Shown here: positions 1-9,859 of the stretch, one piece after another
Position numbering within the stretch: position 1 is the first letter of the stretch
Layout of the letters: every line of letters starts with the position of its first letter
NCBI GenBank assembly: GCA_049999725.1
Contig: JBNGIS010039171.1
Location: 1 to 64,000, forward strand
Reading direction: 5' to 3'
Length of the DNA: 64,000 bases
Source of the DNA: Haplomitrium mnioides
Taxonomy: Eukaryota > Marchantiophyta > Haplomitriopsida > Calobryales
The notes under the pieces: model-generated
Database searches by the model: none
Told to the model about the DNA's origin: nothing
Seen by the model: only the letters and a program-made list of their open reading frames with translations
Translations under genes and position numbers: made by a program

Positions 1-2
1 AC

Positions 3-609
3 ATTCATCATTCTAGTGGTCTTAGAATCGTACACGTCCACGAATATTGGACTGTGGGCTACTGGATGAAAAAAAGAAAGAGGAGCATGAGGGTTTTTAA
101 TTTGCAGCCTGCTCCTACGGTTGGTCTACCTCAAAAAATAATATGTAGTGTTTTTAATTTTCATGCGGTTTCAGCAAAACTTAAATATCCATGAGATGAT
201 ACTCATGTCAAGGTTTATCAAAAACCGTAAGCTCTTTACAAATTTTTCATTGACCATTTGTCAACAGAGCAGGATTGGATCTTAGATCTTTGCTCTAAGT
301 CTGGTACAGGCTTTTTCTGTGCTTTAAAGCTGATGCAAAACTGCATCGCAATGGAACATTTTAGGCGTCAATCTATCTACATTCCTTAGAGAGTTTTGGC
401 GATGGCTTCCTTGCCATCCGATGTGACAAGAATCACAAATATTCTATGCATACCTCAAGAAACCTATTCCTCCTCGTATTACAGGTGCTATTGGTAACTC
501 TGTCACCATATCCGGGACTAGAAAGTCTCGACAGGACTCTCTAGCGACTGCAAATGCTCAGCCATTGGATTTAGATGAGACAATTCCTCCCGAAGAGGAT
601 AGAGCATGA
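3..609 (+). pseudogene. C-terminal part of ParB-like/DNA methyltransferase gene (PMT-a)
   Basis: This corresponds to exon 4 of the gene seen complete in PMT-f (53365-53995). Translation from base 3 gives a block matching the PMT-f and PMT-e copies, including DWILDLCSKSGTG (about 272-310), the S-adenosylmethionine-binding motif I of DNA amino-methyltransferases. The next block, NCIAMEHFRRQSIYIP, corresponds to motif II. It ends at TGA 607-609 after an acidic tail (EEDRA). In-frame stops near 197, 228 and 388 and a frame change after about 430 make it a pseudogene. The catalytic DPPY-type motif would lie upstream of the window. The family assignment rests on motif order shared with the other copies. 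Confidence 0.75.
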
Positions 610-779
610 GCATGTGTTTGAACAGATTGTCTTATCAAAAAAGTATTTTTCTTACAAAGTTTTATTTGCCAAAGTTTCAACTTGTTGCACTCCCAATCCT
701 TTTCAAGTCTTTTCATCACGTTTAAATTTTGTGCACCTAAGAATGGTTTGGAGTCAATTGCTAGTACAAGAATCATTTG

Positions 780-1165
780 GAGTCCTTGTGCACAGCACTT
801 GGAGTCCCTGCGCACATAAGCTTTAGCAATCTCTAGCTGCCTAAGTTTTAGGGTTCTCTTTTAGAGTCTATGCGCACATAAGCTTTAGAGTTCTCGTTCG
901 GAGTTTATGTGTGCATAAGCTTTAAGGTTCTTGTTCAGAGTCTCTGCACGCCTAGGCTTTAAGGTTCTCTATCAATGTCTATGTTTGCATGGGCTTTAGG
1001 GTTCTTGTTTAGAGTCTAGGCATGCCTAGGCTTTAGGGTTCTTGTTTGGAGTCTATGCAAGCCTAGCCTTATTGTTCTCGTTCAGAGTCTATGCAAGCAT
1101 AGGCTTTAGGGTTCTCGTTCGGAGTCTATGCATGCATAGGCTTTAAGGTTCTAGTTTGGAATCTC
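780..1165. repeat. 37-bp palindromic minisatellite with telobox-like core (PMT-a 3' region)
   Basis: About ten degenerate tandem units of roughly 37 bp. Each has a palindromic block such as CTATGCATGCATAG or its CpG-containing form, then CTTTAGGGTTCTCGTTC. It lies directly downstream of the methyltransferase stop codon. The same array is downstream of the gene in PMT-e (38030-38530) and in PMT-c (17590-18015). The GGGTT-containing spacer includes TTTAGGGTT, the complement of the plant telobox AACCCTAAA. Confidence 0.85.
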
Positions 1166-1513
1166 TGCTTGCTTAGGATTTAATAGTTGCAACACTCATA
1201 GTCTGGTTAAAAGTCCCTACGTGAGTACTCATCGACGTTTGCATATAAATGTTTTCAACAAAAGATATATGTTTTTTTTTATGAATTTAATGTATTCACA
1301 ATAGTGTGAGGTTTTAATAAAATATTTCAATAGCTAAAATGCTTTTTATTGTGGGTGTTTATTATAAATAAATTTTTAAAATATAATATCAATGTAAAAT
1401 ACCCAATTTGTATTTCAAAAAAACGATTTTCTTTGCGAAAAAAAGATCACAAATATAAAATTGATGTTTTAATGCTAAATCACAAAAATAATATTTGTGA
1501 CTACCAAGTAAAA

Positions 1514-1555
1514 CAGGAACTCAGTAGCGGTTCATGGTTCAAAGTAGCGGTTGTT
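1514..1555 (-). repeat. Right terminal inverted repeat of PMT-a
   Basis: Read on the minus strand it begins AACAACCGCTACTTTGAAC and continues through a CGCTACTGAG block. It matches the left ends at 11808, 25007 and 45085 and the opposite-end copies at 19441 and 38856. The gene-proximal 300 bp are AT-rich and without coding potential. Confidence 0.85.
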
Positions 1556-2308
1556 TTGGATTTCAACATCTTAATGCTGATAGCTATCTTGATGAAGTGT
1601 CATTCACTTTGCGTTCAAGTAGGCATCAACAAAGTCTGCCAAATATTGAGTGAACTTCAAAAAAATATAAAAAATGATCAAACATATTAAATAAAAAATC
1701 TCTAAGTGTTACAAAGAGTAACAATGTACTAAACATTCAGTCAAAGCTATAAAAGACTAGGGAGTCCATGCGCGCATGGACTAGGGAGTCTATGCAAGCA
1801 TGGACTTAGAAGCCTAGGTGAGCATGGACTCCGGAGTCTATGCTCATATAGACTATGGAGTCCATGTGCACAAGGACTCAAGAGCCCATGCGCGTATTGA
1901 GTTCCGAGTCATTAGAAAAAGGAAACAAATGAAAAATAGTTTTAAGATCTTACCTTGCCTTCCTCCTTAGCCGACTCTAGACTCTTGGTGAAGATGTCCA
2001 TCTGGTTCATCTCCAAAAAGCAATATTGTTTGCAAGAGGCCTTGCAAAGGGTAATGCTATCAGGTGGTTGCACAAGTAGTCCGATGTTGGCTCACCGCCC
2101 CTCTCTAATCATGGTGATTTGGACCAAAAGGCACAAGTTATATTTTTCACCTTCACCAGCAAAAAGGTAAAGGTGTTGATCAATGTCTTTCATTGATCCA
2201 CAATCAAGCAGCCATTTCTAGTCTAATTTTTTTGGCTCTAGAACATTAAGAGCATCTAAATGCCTATAAGGCTTCAATTGAGCAGGTTTGGAAACATTGA
2301 TTTGTGAT
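1556..2308 (-). pseudogene. N-terminal exons of ParB-like/DNA methyltransferase gene (PMT-b)
   Basis: Exon 1 (about 2308 down to 1952) encodes a block beginning with INVSKPAQLKPYR and containing DQHLYLFAGEGEKYN and VQITMIREG, matching PMT-e 31097-31455 and PMT-f 50062-50424. A good splice donor (AAG then GTAAGATC on the minus strand) ends it near 1952. The intron holds a palindromic minisatellite. Exon 2 starts near 1653 with FTQYLADFVDAY and is cut off by PMT-a at 1556. The expected ATG is ATA here, and stops are present, so this is a relic. The N-terminal block has no fold I recognise. Confidence 0.7.
1758..1915. repeat. 30-bp palindromic minisatellite in methyltransferase intron 1 (PMT-b)
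   Basis: About five units of the form GAGTCCATGCGCGCATGGAC, with C/T and G/A variants at the CpG positions. The array fills most of the intron, as in PMT-e, PMT-f and PMT-d. Confidence 0.85.
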
Positions 2309-2716
2309 GACTTATGAGGAAAAAAAGTTCACAAAAAATGAACGGTTGAAATTGGCAAAATAACAAGAAAATGCAAAAATAACAATGATAAGAAAACAAA
2401 AACTAGAAAGTGAACTTGCGACAATGGAAATAATCTTTCTATTGTCGCTTCTTTTATACTTAAATTTCAAAAAATACCTTTTCCCGCAAAAAATGATTCG
2501 TGGAGTTCTTGACACATAGGTTCGCGTGGTGCCGAAAAAAAGTTAGTATATAAAACATCATTTTTTTCATCTTTCCAATTTCTTTTTTTCAATTTCTTCA
2601 CAAAAAGCTCACAATTTTGTCGTTTTGCAAAATTTTCTTGAAAAACACTTATTTTAGGGAGGTCGTACAAGGTTGACAATATTTGTTAAAATAATTGATT
2701 TTAGTAAGCTTTATCA
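2309..2716. promoter_or_regulatory. Divergent central promoter of PMT-b
   Basis: This spacer lies between the two divergent gene starts. A TATA-like TATAAAAG faces the methyltransferase gene (minus strand, 2452-2459), about 145 bp upstream of its start. TATATAAAA (2547-2555, plus strand) lies about 165 bp upstream of the DUF7869 start. The same arrangement is found in PMT-e (30636-31096) and PMT-f (49620-50061), and half of it in PMT-d. Confidence 0.6.
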
Positions 2717-2934
2717 GTAGTTGGAGTTCTTAAAGGCAAGAAGAGGCTAGAATTATATGATTCATGTTCACTGAAAAGTGTTTCTTTTGACTGGCAGCTA
2801 GAGATTTGTTCAAACCGTAATTCTTTGGAGGTGAGTGATGGACTACCAAAAGCATAAAGTAAAATGGCGAGTATATTGGGGAAAAATATGGCTTATGTTG
2901 AATCAAATAGCTCCGCTCGAGAAGATCAAGAAGG

Positions 2935-3210
2935 TAGACCTTAAGCGCACATAGGATCAAGGACTGAACCCTTTGCGAGCATAAAGTCAAGGAGTGAACT
3001 CAATGCATGCATATGATTAATGAGTGAACAGCTTGCTCGCAAATGATCAAGGATTGAACCCTATGTGTGCATAGAGTCAAGGAGTGAACTCAATACGCAC
3101 ATAGGATTAAGGAGTGAACAACTTGCTTGCAAAGGATCAAAGAGAGAACCTACTGCTTGCCAAGGATTGAAGACGCAATCTTCTGCACGCACAAGATCTT
3201 TGTTGCCGGT
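2935..3210 (+). repeat. Palindromic minisatellite inside coding sequence (PMT-b DUF7869 gene)
   Basis: Roughly nine 30-bp units containing CTATGCGCGCATAG-like palindromes. Because the period is a multiple of three, they translate as imperfect decapeptides such as SRSELNAHIG and SEQLACKGSK. The same coding array is found in PMT-e (30270-30430, minus strand), PMT-d (54795-54925) and PMT-f (49540-49614, minus). Confidence 0.75.
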
Positions 3211-4427
3211 CAAGCGGCCAAAGTTGAATCTTTCTTTTGACTACTCTAAAAGATCAACAGAAAGAAGTTCAACTCAGAATTTCTATATGGTTGTGGACCT
3301 TTCTTTGTCTTCATTTAAGGAAGACCTCAAAATTTCAAGATCAAAATGTATTTGTCCAAAACAAAAAATGCATACAATCAGTAGATGGTTTCAATTTTGG
3401 AGATGAATCGTTGTCCTTGATAGCACCACTCAAACAACAAGTGATTTCAATTCAAGTTGGACCTCGCAATGAGTTTAGGAAATCTAAAACAAACCAAATT
3501 CTTTTGGAGGAATCTTCAGACGACAGTTTGGGAAATGATTTTAGCAAAGAATCTCAATCAATCAATATTTCATTGGAGTTATCTCCAAGAGCATTGACTA
3601 TGTTATCAAAAACATTTCCTAATGTTCAAGATATTTGTCAGCCCTAAGGTTGGTCCCTTATCTCATTTCCGACTGATATACGCCAACTTATGGGCTGATT
3701 TGTGTTTCAAGAGCTTTTATAGGAGGGGCTTTGCACCAATTTGACCTCAACTCTTACTTACCCACTTTGGAGTAACGACAACATCGACTTACAACAACAA
3801 AGTACAGCACATGCACTCACACACCCACAGCCAACACACATTCTTCCATTGAAACCAATGGACTCGAATAATATTTCATAATATTTCAGCGAGCTTACAA
3901 ATACTTCAGTGATAATGAGCCTCTGGCATGCCCTCCTTTCCACGCCAAAAGATGTAGGTCACGCCCCTCCTTCACGCCTTAACCTTCAGAGGTGCCACTT
4001 TGAAAGGCAAGGGCGGACAAAACAATGGTTCAGGTTCTTGTCTGAAATGGCCCCGCATCCAAACTATCACTTTGAGGTCTTATGGAACTCCTCTTCACCT
4101 TACAAGCCTTTCCACTGATCAACAATTGCTTCCACATCACCCTTGCTCATTCACACACAATTCCAAAATACACACATACAAGTTTGAGGCACTTCTGGCG
4201 GCAGTCCAAAATATATTTCAAGAATCAAAAACTGGACCCAAACACCTTGCGTACAAAATGGGAGCAAAGTCCAACATCCAAAATACCAAGAGGCAAGTTC
4301 AATAGCTCTGACTCCCCCTTTGTAGTGTTTTCCCAGGCTCCAAACAATCTGAACTACAGGTATAATCCAAATCCGTAGTGTTTATCAAGAAATACAAAAA
4401 GAAGGCAAAACTAACTAACACATATAT

Positions 4428-4430
<3 letters not shown>

Positions 4431-4491
<61 letters not shown>

Positions 4492-4591
4492 NNNNNNNNN
4501 NNNNNNNNNNNNNNNNNNNNNNNNNNNNNNNNNNNNNNNNNNNNNNNNNNNNNNNNNNNNNNNNNNNNNNNNNNNNNNNNNNNNNNNNNNN

Positions 4592-4624
<33 letters not shown>
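4431..4624. repeat. (CA)n microsatellite interrupted by an assembly gap
   Basis: A CA run from 4431 to 4491 and another from 4592 to 4624 flank a gap. True length is unknown because the assembler could not cross it. Open frames across it (Cys-Val or His-Thr repeats) are artefacts. Confidence 0.97.
4492..4591. other. Assembly gap (100 N)
   Basis: Exactly 100 N inside the CA microsatellite. The same length occurs at all four gaps, so it is a placeholder. Confidence 0.99.
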
Positions 4625-4627
<3 letters not shown>

Positions 4628-5679
4628 TACGCTGCGCTCTGCCAAAATTGTATACCCTTCAACGTCCCAAGATCTGAGCTTTCTAGCAGCCTTCTCTCCT
4701 CCTTGAGCAACCACTTCAACCTTCCTTTGATTTCTCACCCACACACCCCATCCAGATAGTTTTTCAACTTCCCTCGCGAGAAGCCCTGAATTTACTTCCT
4801 CAAACTTGGAAGAGGTCTTCTATAACTTCCACCTCTGGAAGACAGTCCTCTCAATTGCTAGCCATACACACTTCACCACGAACCTCGAATGGATCTTCTC
4901 TGCAGTACGCGGGCACTAGCAGAGCCACTCCTCTCTTAGCTCCACTTGAGAGATTCAACCAAAAATGCACTCCGAGCATCCATGGGATTGATATTCCTGC
5001 ACAGATAATGCTGAAACAGCCCCAAGATCCCCTTTGGCAACCTCTCCCGAATTCAAGACAGAAAGAACCCCCTTCAACTTCAAGTATCGATCCACCTCCA
5101 AATGCTGGTCCACTTGTAGTGATGAGTACACTTGGATTGCCTGAGCCTCTAGAGCTTCACGCTCAGCAATTCTCAGCGCCCCTCCAGCCCACCTCCACCC
5201 TTGCTAGTCCACTTGCTTCACGTGAAGCTTCATTGCAATTCTCTCCTCCCTCCCTCGATGCATCTTCCTCTCCAAGATTGCTTTTGCACCTCAATTTTGC
5301 ATATGCACCAACCCTTCAAATGTCGCAGCGCATCAATCTATATCCCCCACCCCCCGCTCCCATTCCCTTGAAGCGTTTCTTGTTCAAGATTGTCTCCTTC
5401 TTCCATGTGGTGTTCAGCAGTTTTTCCAGCTAGCAACCGTTTCTTGGCACGGTAACACCTGTCTGTATGGTTGAGGGCTGGTCCAAAGTTAATGGTATGC
5501 TCCAAAGTCTTGCTAGGTCAGGGGAAGACAACCTTAGTGTAGATCGAAGGTATGTCCTGATGTAGGTTGGTCCACATTAGCAAACCAATGAAGGTGAGGT
5601 AGTTGTCGCTCTGCAAGTCGGATCCAAAGAAATAGTCAGAAGGAAAAAAAGATTAGAAGAAGGTAATGTCCAAAGAGGT
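4625..5679. other. Body of the LTR-like insertion, no recognisable gene
   Basis: Moderately GC-rich sequence with one open frame (4855-5433, plus strand) rich in Pro, Ser and Leu. No known domain, plausible promoter or splice signal supports a gene. I regard the frame as chance openness in pyrimidine-rich sequence. Confidence 0.5.
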
Positions 5680-6860
5680 CGTGGCTGTTGGAACCCAGAT
5701 GGATTGCTTCAAAGTAAACTTGGTGAAAATTCGAAGCCAGGGGCCGAAGAGGTCTGTTGTGCAAAGAGATCTGAAGAGATGCGTCTGAAGAGCATTAGGT
5801 CCGCTAGTCAACTCCAAAGATTGACTGTCTGACGTTTTCCATGACCTAATCCGCAGTATTCCACGGACTGATCTACAGTATTCTGCGGACATGTCCGAAG
5901 TATTCCGCGGACAGATCCGAAGAATCCTACAGACTGGTGAGTCTGAAGTTGACCACCGCCTCCAAAGTTGACCACTGCATCCAAAGTTGGCACCTTTCGA
6001 AGAATCCTCCTTTTTGAAGTTGACCGCGGACTGCTTCGAAGTTGACCCCTTTCCGAAGTTGTACTGTCCGCCGCCACTTTCCAAGTGGAAGTTAGACTGC
6101 TACTGAACCCATGGTTCTGAAATTGACTTACAGATCCAAAGTTGACCGCCTCGTTCCAAAGTTGACCGCCTTCCAATGTATCCAGCTGACTCCTCCAAAG
6201 TTGCACCTTCCACAGTATCCCGCAGACTCCTCCTAGGTTGCCATGTTTTCAAAGTTGCGTCATCCGCCGCCATTTTCCAAGTGGAAGTTGGACCGCCACT
6301 GAACCCCTGGTTTCAAAGTTGACTTACGGACTAGTCCAAAGTTTTCCTCGGACTAGTGAGTCCGAAGTATTCCTTGGGCTGTTGAGTTTGAAGTTGACTT
6401 GGTTCCGAGAGTCGCTGTCCGTTGTCATTTTCCAAGTGGTAGTTGGACCGCCGAGCTGACCTGGTTTCGAAGTTGACTCAAGGATCCAAAGTTGACTACC
6501 TCCCAAACTATCCCGCGAACTACTCCAAGGCTACCACGTTTCCGAAGTTGCGCCGTCCGTCGCCGCTTTCCAAGTGGAAGTTGGACCGCCACTAACTTGG
6601 ATTTCCGAAGTTGACTCAAGGATCCGAAGTTGATCGCCTCCCGAAGTATCCCGCGGACACCTCCAAAGTTGCACTTTCCAATGTATCCCGCGGACTCCTC
6701 CGGAGTTGCACCTTCCGCGGTATCCCGCAAACTCCTCCAAAGCTGCCACGTATCCGAAGTTTCCCGCAGACTGCTCCAAAGCTGCCACGTTTCCAAGTTT
6801 CCCGCAGGCTGCTCCAAAGTATTCTACGGACAAGTGGTTCCGAAGTATTCCTAGCCTTGT
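5680..6860. repeat. Degenerate GAAGTTG / CCGCGGACT tandem region
   Basis: Repeated variants of TCCGAAGTTGACC, TCCCGCGGACTCCTCC and TTTCCAAGTGGAAGTTGGACC recur dozens of times with variable spacing. Larger blocks also repeat, for example those around 6070, 6265, 6430 and 6560. Several overlapping open frames on both strands are by-products of this repetition. The unit differs from the PMT minisatellite. Confidence 0.8.
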
Positions 6861-7452
6861 TGTCTGCCATGTCTACACCTTCAGTGCAGCTGCCTCCCTC
6901 TCAATCCCTTCCAACACATTCTCTTGCTGTGGCGATCCCGTTGCGACAAATCTTTGCTACAAATCTTCTGTGACAAATTTCTCCTCCTCGAATCCTTTCT
7001 GACATTTTCCTTCCCTACTCGCGTCCTTGCTTGATTTACAGCCTCCATGCAGCCCCTACTCGACTTGCTTGTATTCTACCCGCTCCCTCATCTGCGATTT
7101 GTCCAGCCTCAATTTCCTCCTCTTGATCCAATCTTCAGCATATATCCTCGCCTCACTCAATCAATCTCTCCCTCTGCGCTCAATTTTGTTTTGTAGTCCT
7201 CCCAGCTGCTCTCATTCCTCCTTGGCCACGACATTATCCAGCCTCTTCGTTTTTTCTAGTCCCCATGCATCTGTTTGCCACTCGGAGCTATTGCCCACTC
7301 CCTTCTTTTATCTTGATTTGTTGCAAGTCCATATGCACCACACTGCTTTCATTCCCTTTGCATCTGGCTCCTCTCGATTCCAAATAGCTCCTCCCTTGAA
7401 GTGCATGATCCCAGCTTCTTGCTGTTGCTTGGTTCTTGGTGTACATGAGCCG

Positions 7453-7545
7453 TGACAGCAAAAAGGAAAAAAAAGAAAAGGAAAAGGAGAGACAAGAAAA
7501 AGAGAAGAAAGGGGAGAGGGGGAAGAGAAGGGAAGGATAGAATAA
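7453..7545. repeat. Purine-rich (AAG/GGGA) low-complexity tract
   Basis: About 90 bases almost entirely A and G, followed by an AT-only stretch, about 100 bp before the end of the LTR-like insertion. It resembles an oversized polypurine tract, but its position inside the presumed LTR argues against that role. Confidence 0.6.
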
Positions 7546-8549
7546 TGATAATATAATAATATAATATAAACTGAAATAATAAAATAAACTCGGAGCTCAA
7601 TAACCACAAAATTTAGAAAAAATGCAAAAACACCTGGCTGACAATATTGATGAAGATTTTGTTTTGGCATGGTGCAATTCTCCTAATCCTCAAGGAGTAC
7701 CTCATCCTTTGAAAACTTGTTGTGAAGGAACAATTTATGTTTATGATGATAATCAAGATTTTCAAAACAATGAAATATCTTTGATGGCTGGATTTCCTAC
7801 AGACCAAATCGACCAGCACAACATAAGAATTCTTTTTCTGGACCAAAATCCAAATGGGTAAATAGCTTACGTGAAAATTCTTTGTGGAAAGTCTAGCTTG
7901 ATAAGAGCTTTGTGAAAAAAAAGCTCGATCCAATGTCAATTTTCAAATTGAAGAGGATTTCATGTTGTCAAAATAATTGCTTGTCATTGTGCACGACAAA
8001 TTTTTTGAAAATTACGAGAGAAAGATATTTTCAACAAAGCATGAAGAATCGAGATATCACATTGTAGTGAAGAATACCAAGAAAAGACTCTAAAGTAGAC
8101 AATGGGTTTACTTTGCCTAACGGTAGCATTGTCTGTAGAAGAGATTTCAAACTAATATTATCAATATGGAATGACATAATCCAAAGGATTAAAAATCTTA
8201 AAAATGTAGATTCTAGAGGCATTTTTGAAAAAATAGAATTATCTACTAAAGAAGTACTTGTGTATGAGTGGATGGATAGTTTTTTCAAGGACATTGCGAG
8301 AGAATGTGCACTCACTAAGTTTATAACTTGCCCAATAATTTTACAAAATTGGAAGTTTATAACTATTACACAACTTTTTTGAAAGAAAAAGATCTCGATT
8401 GCATTACTAGTTTTTTAGGTTTTACAAAACATTGGAGAACTCATTTTCTAAATGTAAAAATTCCAAAACGCAATAGATTTGTTGTTTGTAAAACATGTGA
8501 AGAAATAAAATCATTGCGAGAAAAATTGTCTTGGAGTCTAACAAAGGTA

Positions 8550-9152
8550 ACAAAATTCTTCTCTTTTGAAACTTTTGGTTAATCCATGCTCTTTTTTCAA
8601 GACTCAAAGCTTTTTTCTAGAGATGTTATATTTCTCAACTTAGTGCCAAAAGATATTTGTTTTGTTAAGTTGTTCTGCAAACAAGATTTGAGTCGAATAA
8701 TTCTTTGCAACTTGAGTTGTGAGAAGAGAGTCTATGCTCTCATAGGGTATGCTCTTTTTAGTTTGAATCCAAAGTTTGTGTACGATAAAAAAAAGCGAGG
8801 ATATGATCTAGTTGTTGGTGGTGACCTTAGCTTTGCAACAAATTTTGCTTTTGTTGCTTTGAATCAAGTGTCATTTGTTAGATAAACAATAACAAGAATT
8901 AATTTTGTAGTTTTCAAATTCTATGCATGCATAGGTTTTGTTCTTGTTTCTTTCAAAATGAGTCACGAAAATAGTCAAAGCAAGTTAGCATATTGTTGTT
9001 GTTGCTTTTGGTCCTAGCCGTGCATACGATCAGTTGTTGTCTCCACTGATCTTATGTGCCCATAGGATATGTTCTGGTTTTTTTAATCCTTTGTGAACAA
9101 AGAGTCCAAGCTCCCTTTGAAATTGAAGTTCCAACTTGTGACCTTTTGTTAG
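8550..9152 (+). other. Intron 1 of the PMT-b DUF7869 gene, cut off by gypsy-2
   Basis: Sequence after the GTAACA donor aligns with the intron of PMT-d (56267-57060) and with its complement in PMT-e (28456-29214). It contains scattered TATGCATGCATA-type palindromes. Similarity ends near 9152, where gypsy gag-like sequence begins. The open frame at 8586-8885 lies wholly within this intron and is not regarded as a gene. Confidence 0.55.
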
Positions 9153-9853
9153 CCAAAAAACATATGATGGAAAGATGGTTCCTAGTGCATTTGAGATTTT
9201 CTTGTTCAATTGGAGAAAGTCAATTGAAATGAATGGCAAAGACTTGGTGGAGATATCAAATAAAACAAGCACAACGTGGATTTGTTGATCATTTTACCTC
9301 TTGATGCAAGTTTAATGAAGTGGTGAGTTCAAGATTTAGGGCTCTAAATGCTCCAAAAGTAAGAAGAGATCTTTTGGCAAAATTAAAACAACTTGGTATA
9401 CTAAGAAGTTGTGTTATAAATTTTCACAATATTATTATACAAATTTCTAATATGAGCAAGAGAGAAGCTCTAGATTGTTTTGTTTGAGGATTGACGCCTT
9501 GCATTAAGATAGAAGTGACACTAAGAGAGCTTTCTCAACTAGAAAAAGCAACTCTCATGACTGAATAGTATGACTCACTACTTACTACTACCAAAACTAG
9601 GTAGCATCCTCAACAAGTTCTACCAAATATTCGCATGCCACCAAATGAGGTTGTACCTACAAAGATTGATGCAACGCAAAGAGTAACACTCATCAATGTG
9701 AAGCGTGAGCGTCTACACCAAAATAAGGGATGTTTTTATTATCGACAACTTGATCATATGATTGCAAATTTCCCACGTTGCCAAGGTCAAACTCGCCCTC
9801 TAGTTCAAGCAACAATTTTAGAAGAGGAGAACCAAGAAAATAGTAGACTTTAG
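9153..9853 (+). pseudogene. Gypsy-2 gag remnant
   Basis: Fragments such as FRALNAPKVRRDLLAKLKQL (about 9332-9390) and a degenerate zinc knuckle (CFYYRQLDHMIANFPRC, about 9730-9780) with the CX2C half mutated to CX2Y identify capsid and nucleocapsid sequence. The reading frame shifts several times and has stops. The real gene would begin upstream of the truncation. Confidence 0.65.
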
Positions 9854-9859
9854 TAAAAC

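Larger units (their letters stand above)
1..1555 (+). mobile_element. PMT-a: right-hand part of a PMT DNA transposon
   Basis: The window opens inside the methyltransferase gene of this copy and runs through the 3' minisatellite and the AT-rich right terminus to the terminal inverted repeat ending at 1555. The right terminus (about 1190-1555) aligns by eye with 38500-38856 and 18090-18389. The four bases after the end, TTGG (1556-1559), are the expected 4-bp target duplication, but the left partner lies outside the window. The sequence just beyond it is exon 2 of the methyltransferase gene of PMT-b on the minus strand, so PMT-a was inserted into PMT-b. Confidence 0.8.
3636..7643. mobile_element. 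4.0-kb LTR-like insertion, probably a solo LTR
   Basis: The segment begins TGTCAGCC and ends GGCTGACA, an 8-bp inverted repeat with the TG...CA ends of LTRs. It is flanked by a direct 5-bp duplication, ATATT (3631-3635 and 7644-7648). It splits the DUF7869 gene of PMT-b. No reverse transcriptase or other pol motif is visible, and the first and last 100 bases are not alike. A solo LTR of unusual length fits better than a full element. It is more GC-rich than its surroundings and contains a CA microsatellite, a GAAGTTG tandem region and a purine-rich tract. A non-autonomous LTR derivative with very short terminal repeats is an alternative. Confidence 0.65.
2717..8549 (+). pseudogene. DUF7869-type putative transposase gene, first exon, split by LTR (PMT-b)
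   Basis: Exon 1 is in two pieces, 2717-3635 and 7644 to a GT donor near 8549. The start ATG is replaced by GTA at 2717. The N-terminus (GKKRLELYDSCS) matches PMT-d 44864 onward. It is followed by decapeptide repeats (about 2935-3210), a Ser/Thr-rich stretch, and then after the insertion DIDEDFVLAWC. Near 8300-8540 the HWRTHF and FVVCKTCEEIKSLREK blocks typical of proteins upstream of a DUF7869 domain can be read. Joining the pieces at the ATATT duplication restores colinearity with PMT-d. The exons carrying the three acidic positions are absent, and frameshifts and stops are present. Confidence 0.65.
1556..9152 (-). mobile_element. PMT-b: PMT transposon, truncated at both sides and interrupted
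   Basis: Relative to PMT-e this copy is inverted: methyltransferase exons 2 and 1 are on the minus strand (1556-2308), then the divergent promoter, then the DUF7869 gene on the plus strand (2717 onward). It is interrupted on the left by PMT-a, internally by a 4.0-kb LTR-like insertion (3636-7643), and ends near 9152 where gypsy-2 sequence starts. The DUF7869 second and third exons and the TIR on that side are missing from the window. Confidence 0.8.

Noticed and set aside
841-1165. TTTAGGG motifs as interstitial telomere repeats
   Set aside because: The heptamer occurs once per 37-bp unit and never as direct tandem heptamers. It is part of the minisatellite spacer.
4299-4744. Long Cys-Val and His-Thr repeat frames across the CA repeat
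   Set aside because: They are translations of a dinucleotide repeat and of N bases; no gene signal.
5653-6870. Overlapping frames on both strands in the GAAGTTG region
   Set aside because: Coding potential is a by-product of tandem repetition; several frames are open at the same place.
7027-7455. 142-codon plus-strand frame at 7027 and 192-codon frame at 4855 as host genes
   Set aside because: Low-complexity Ser/Pro/Leu composition in pyrimidine-rich LTR sequence, no domains or splice sites, wholly inside a transposon insertion.
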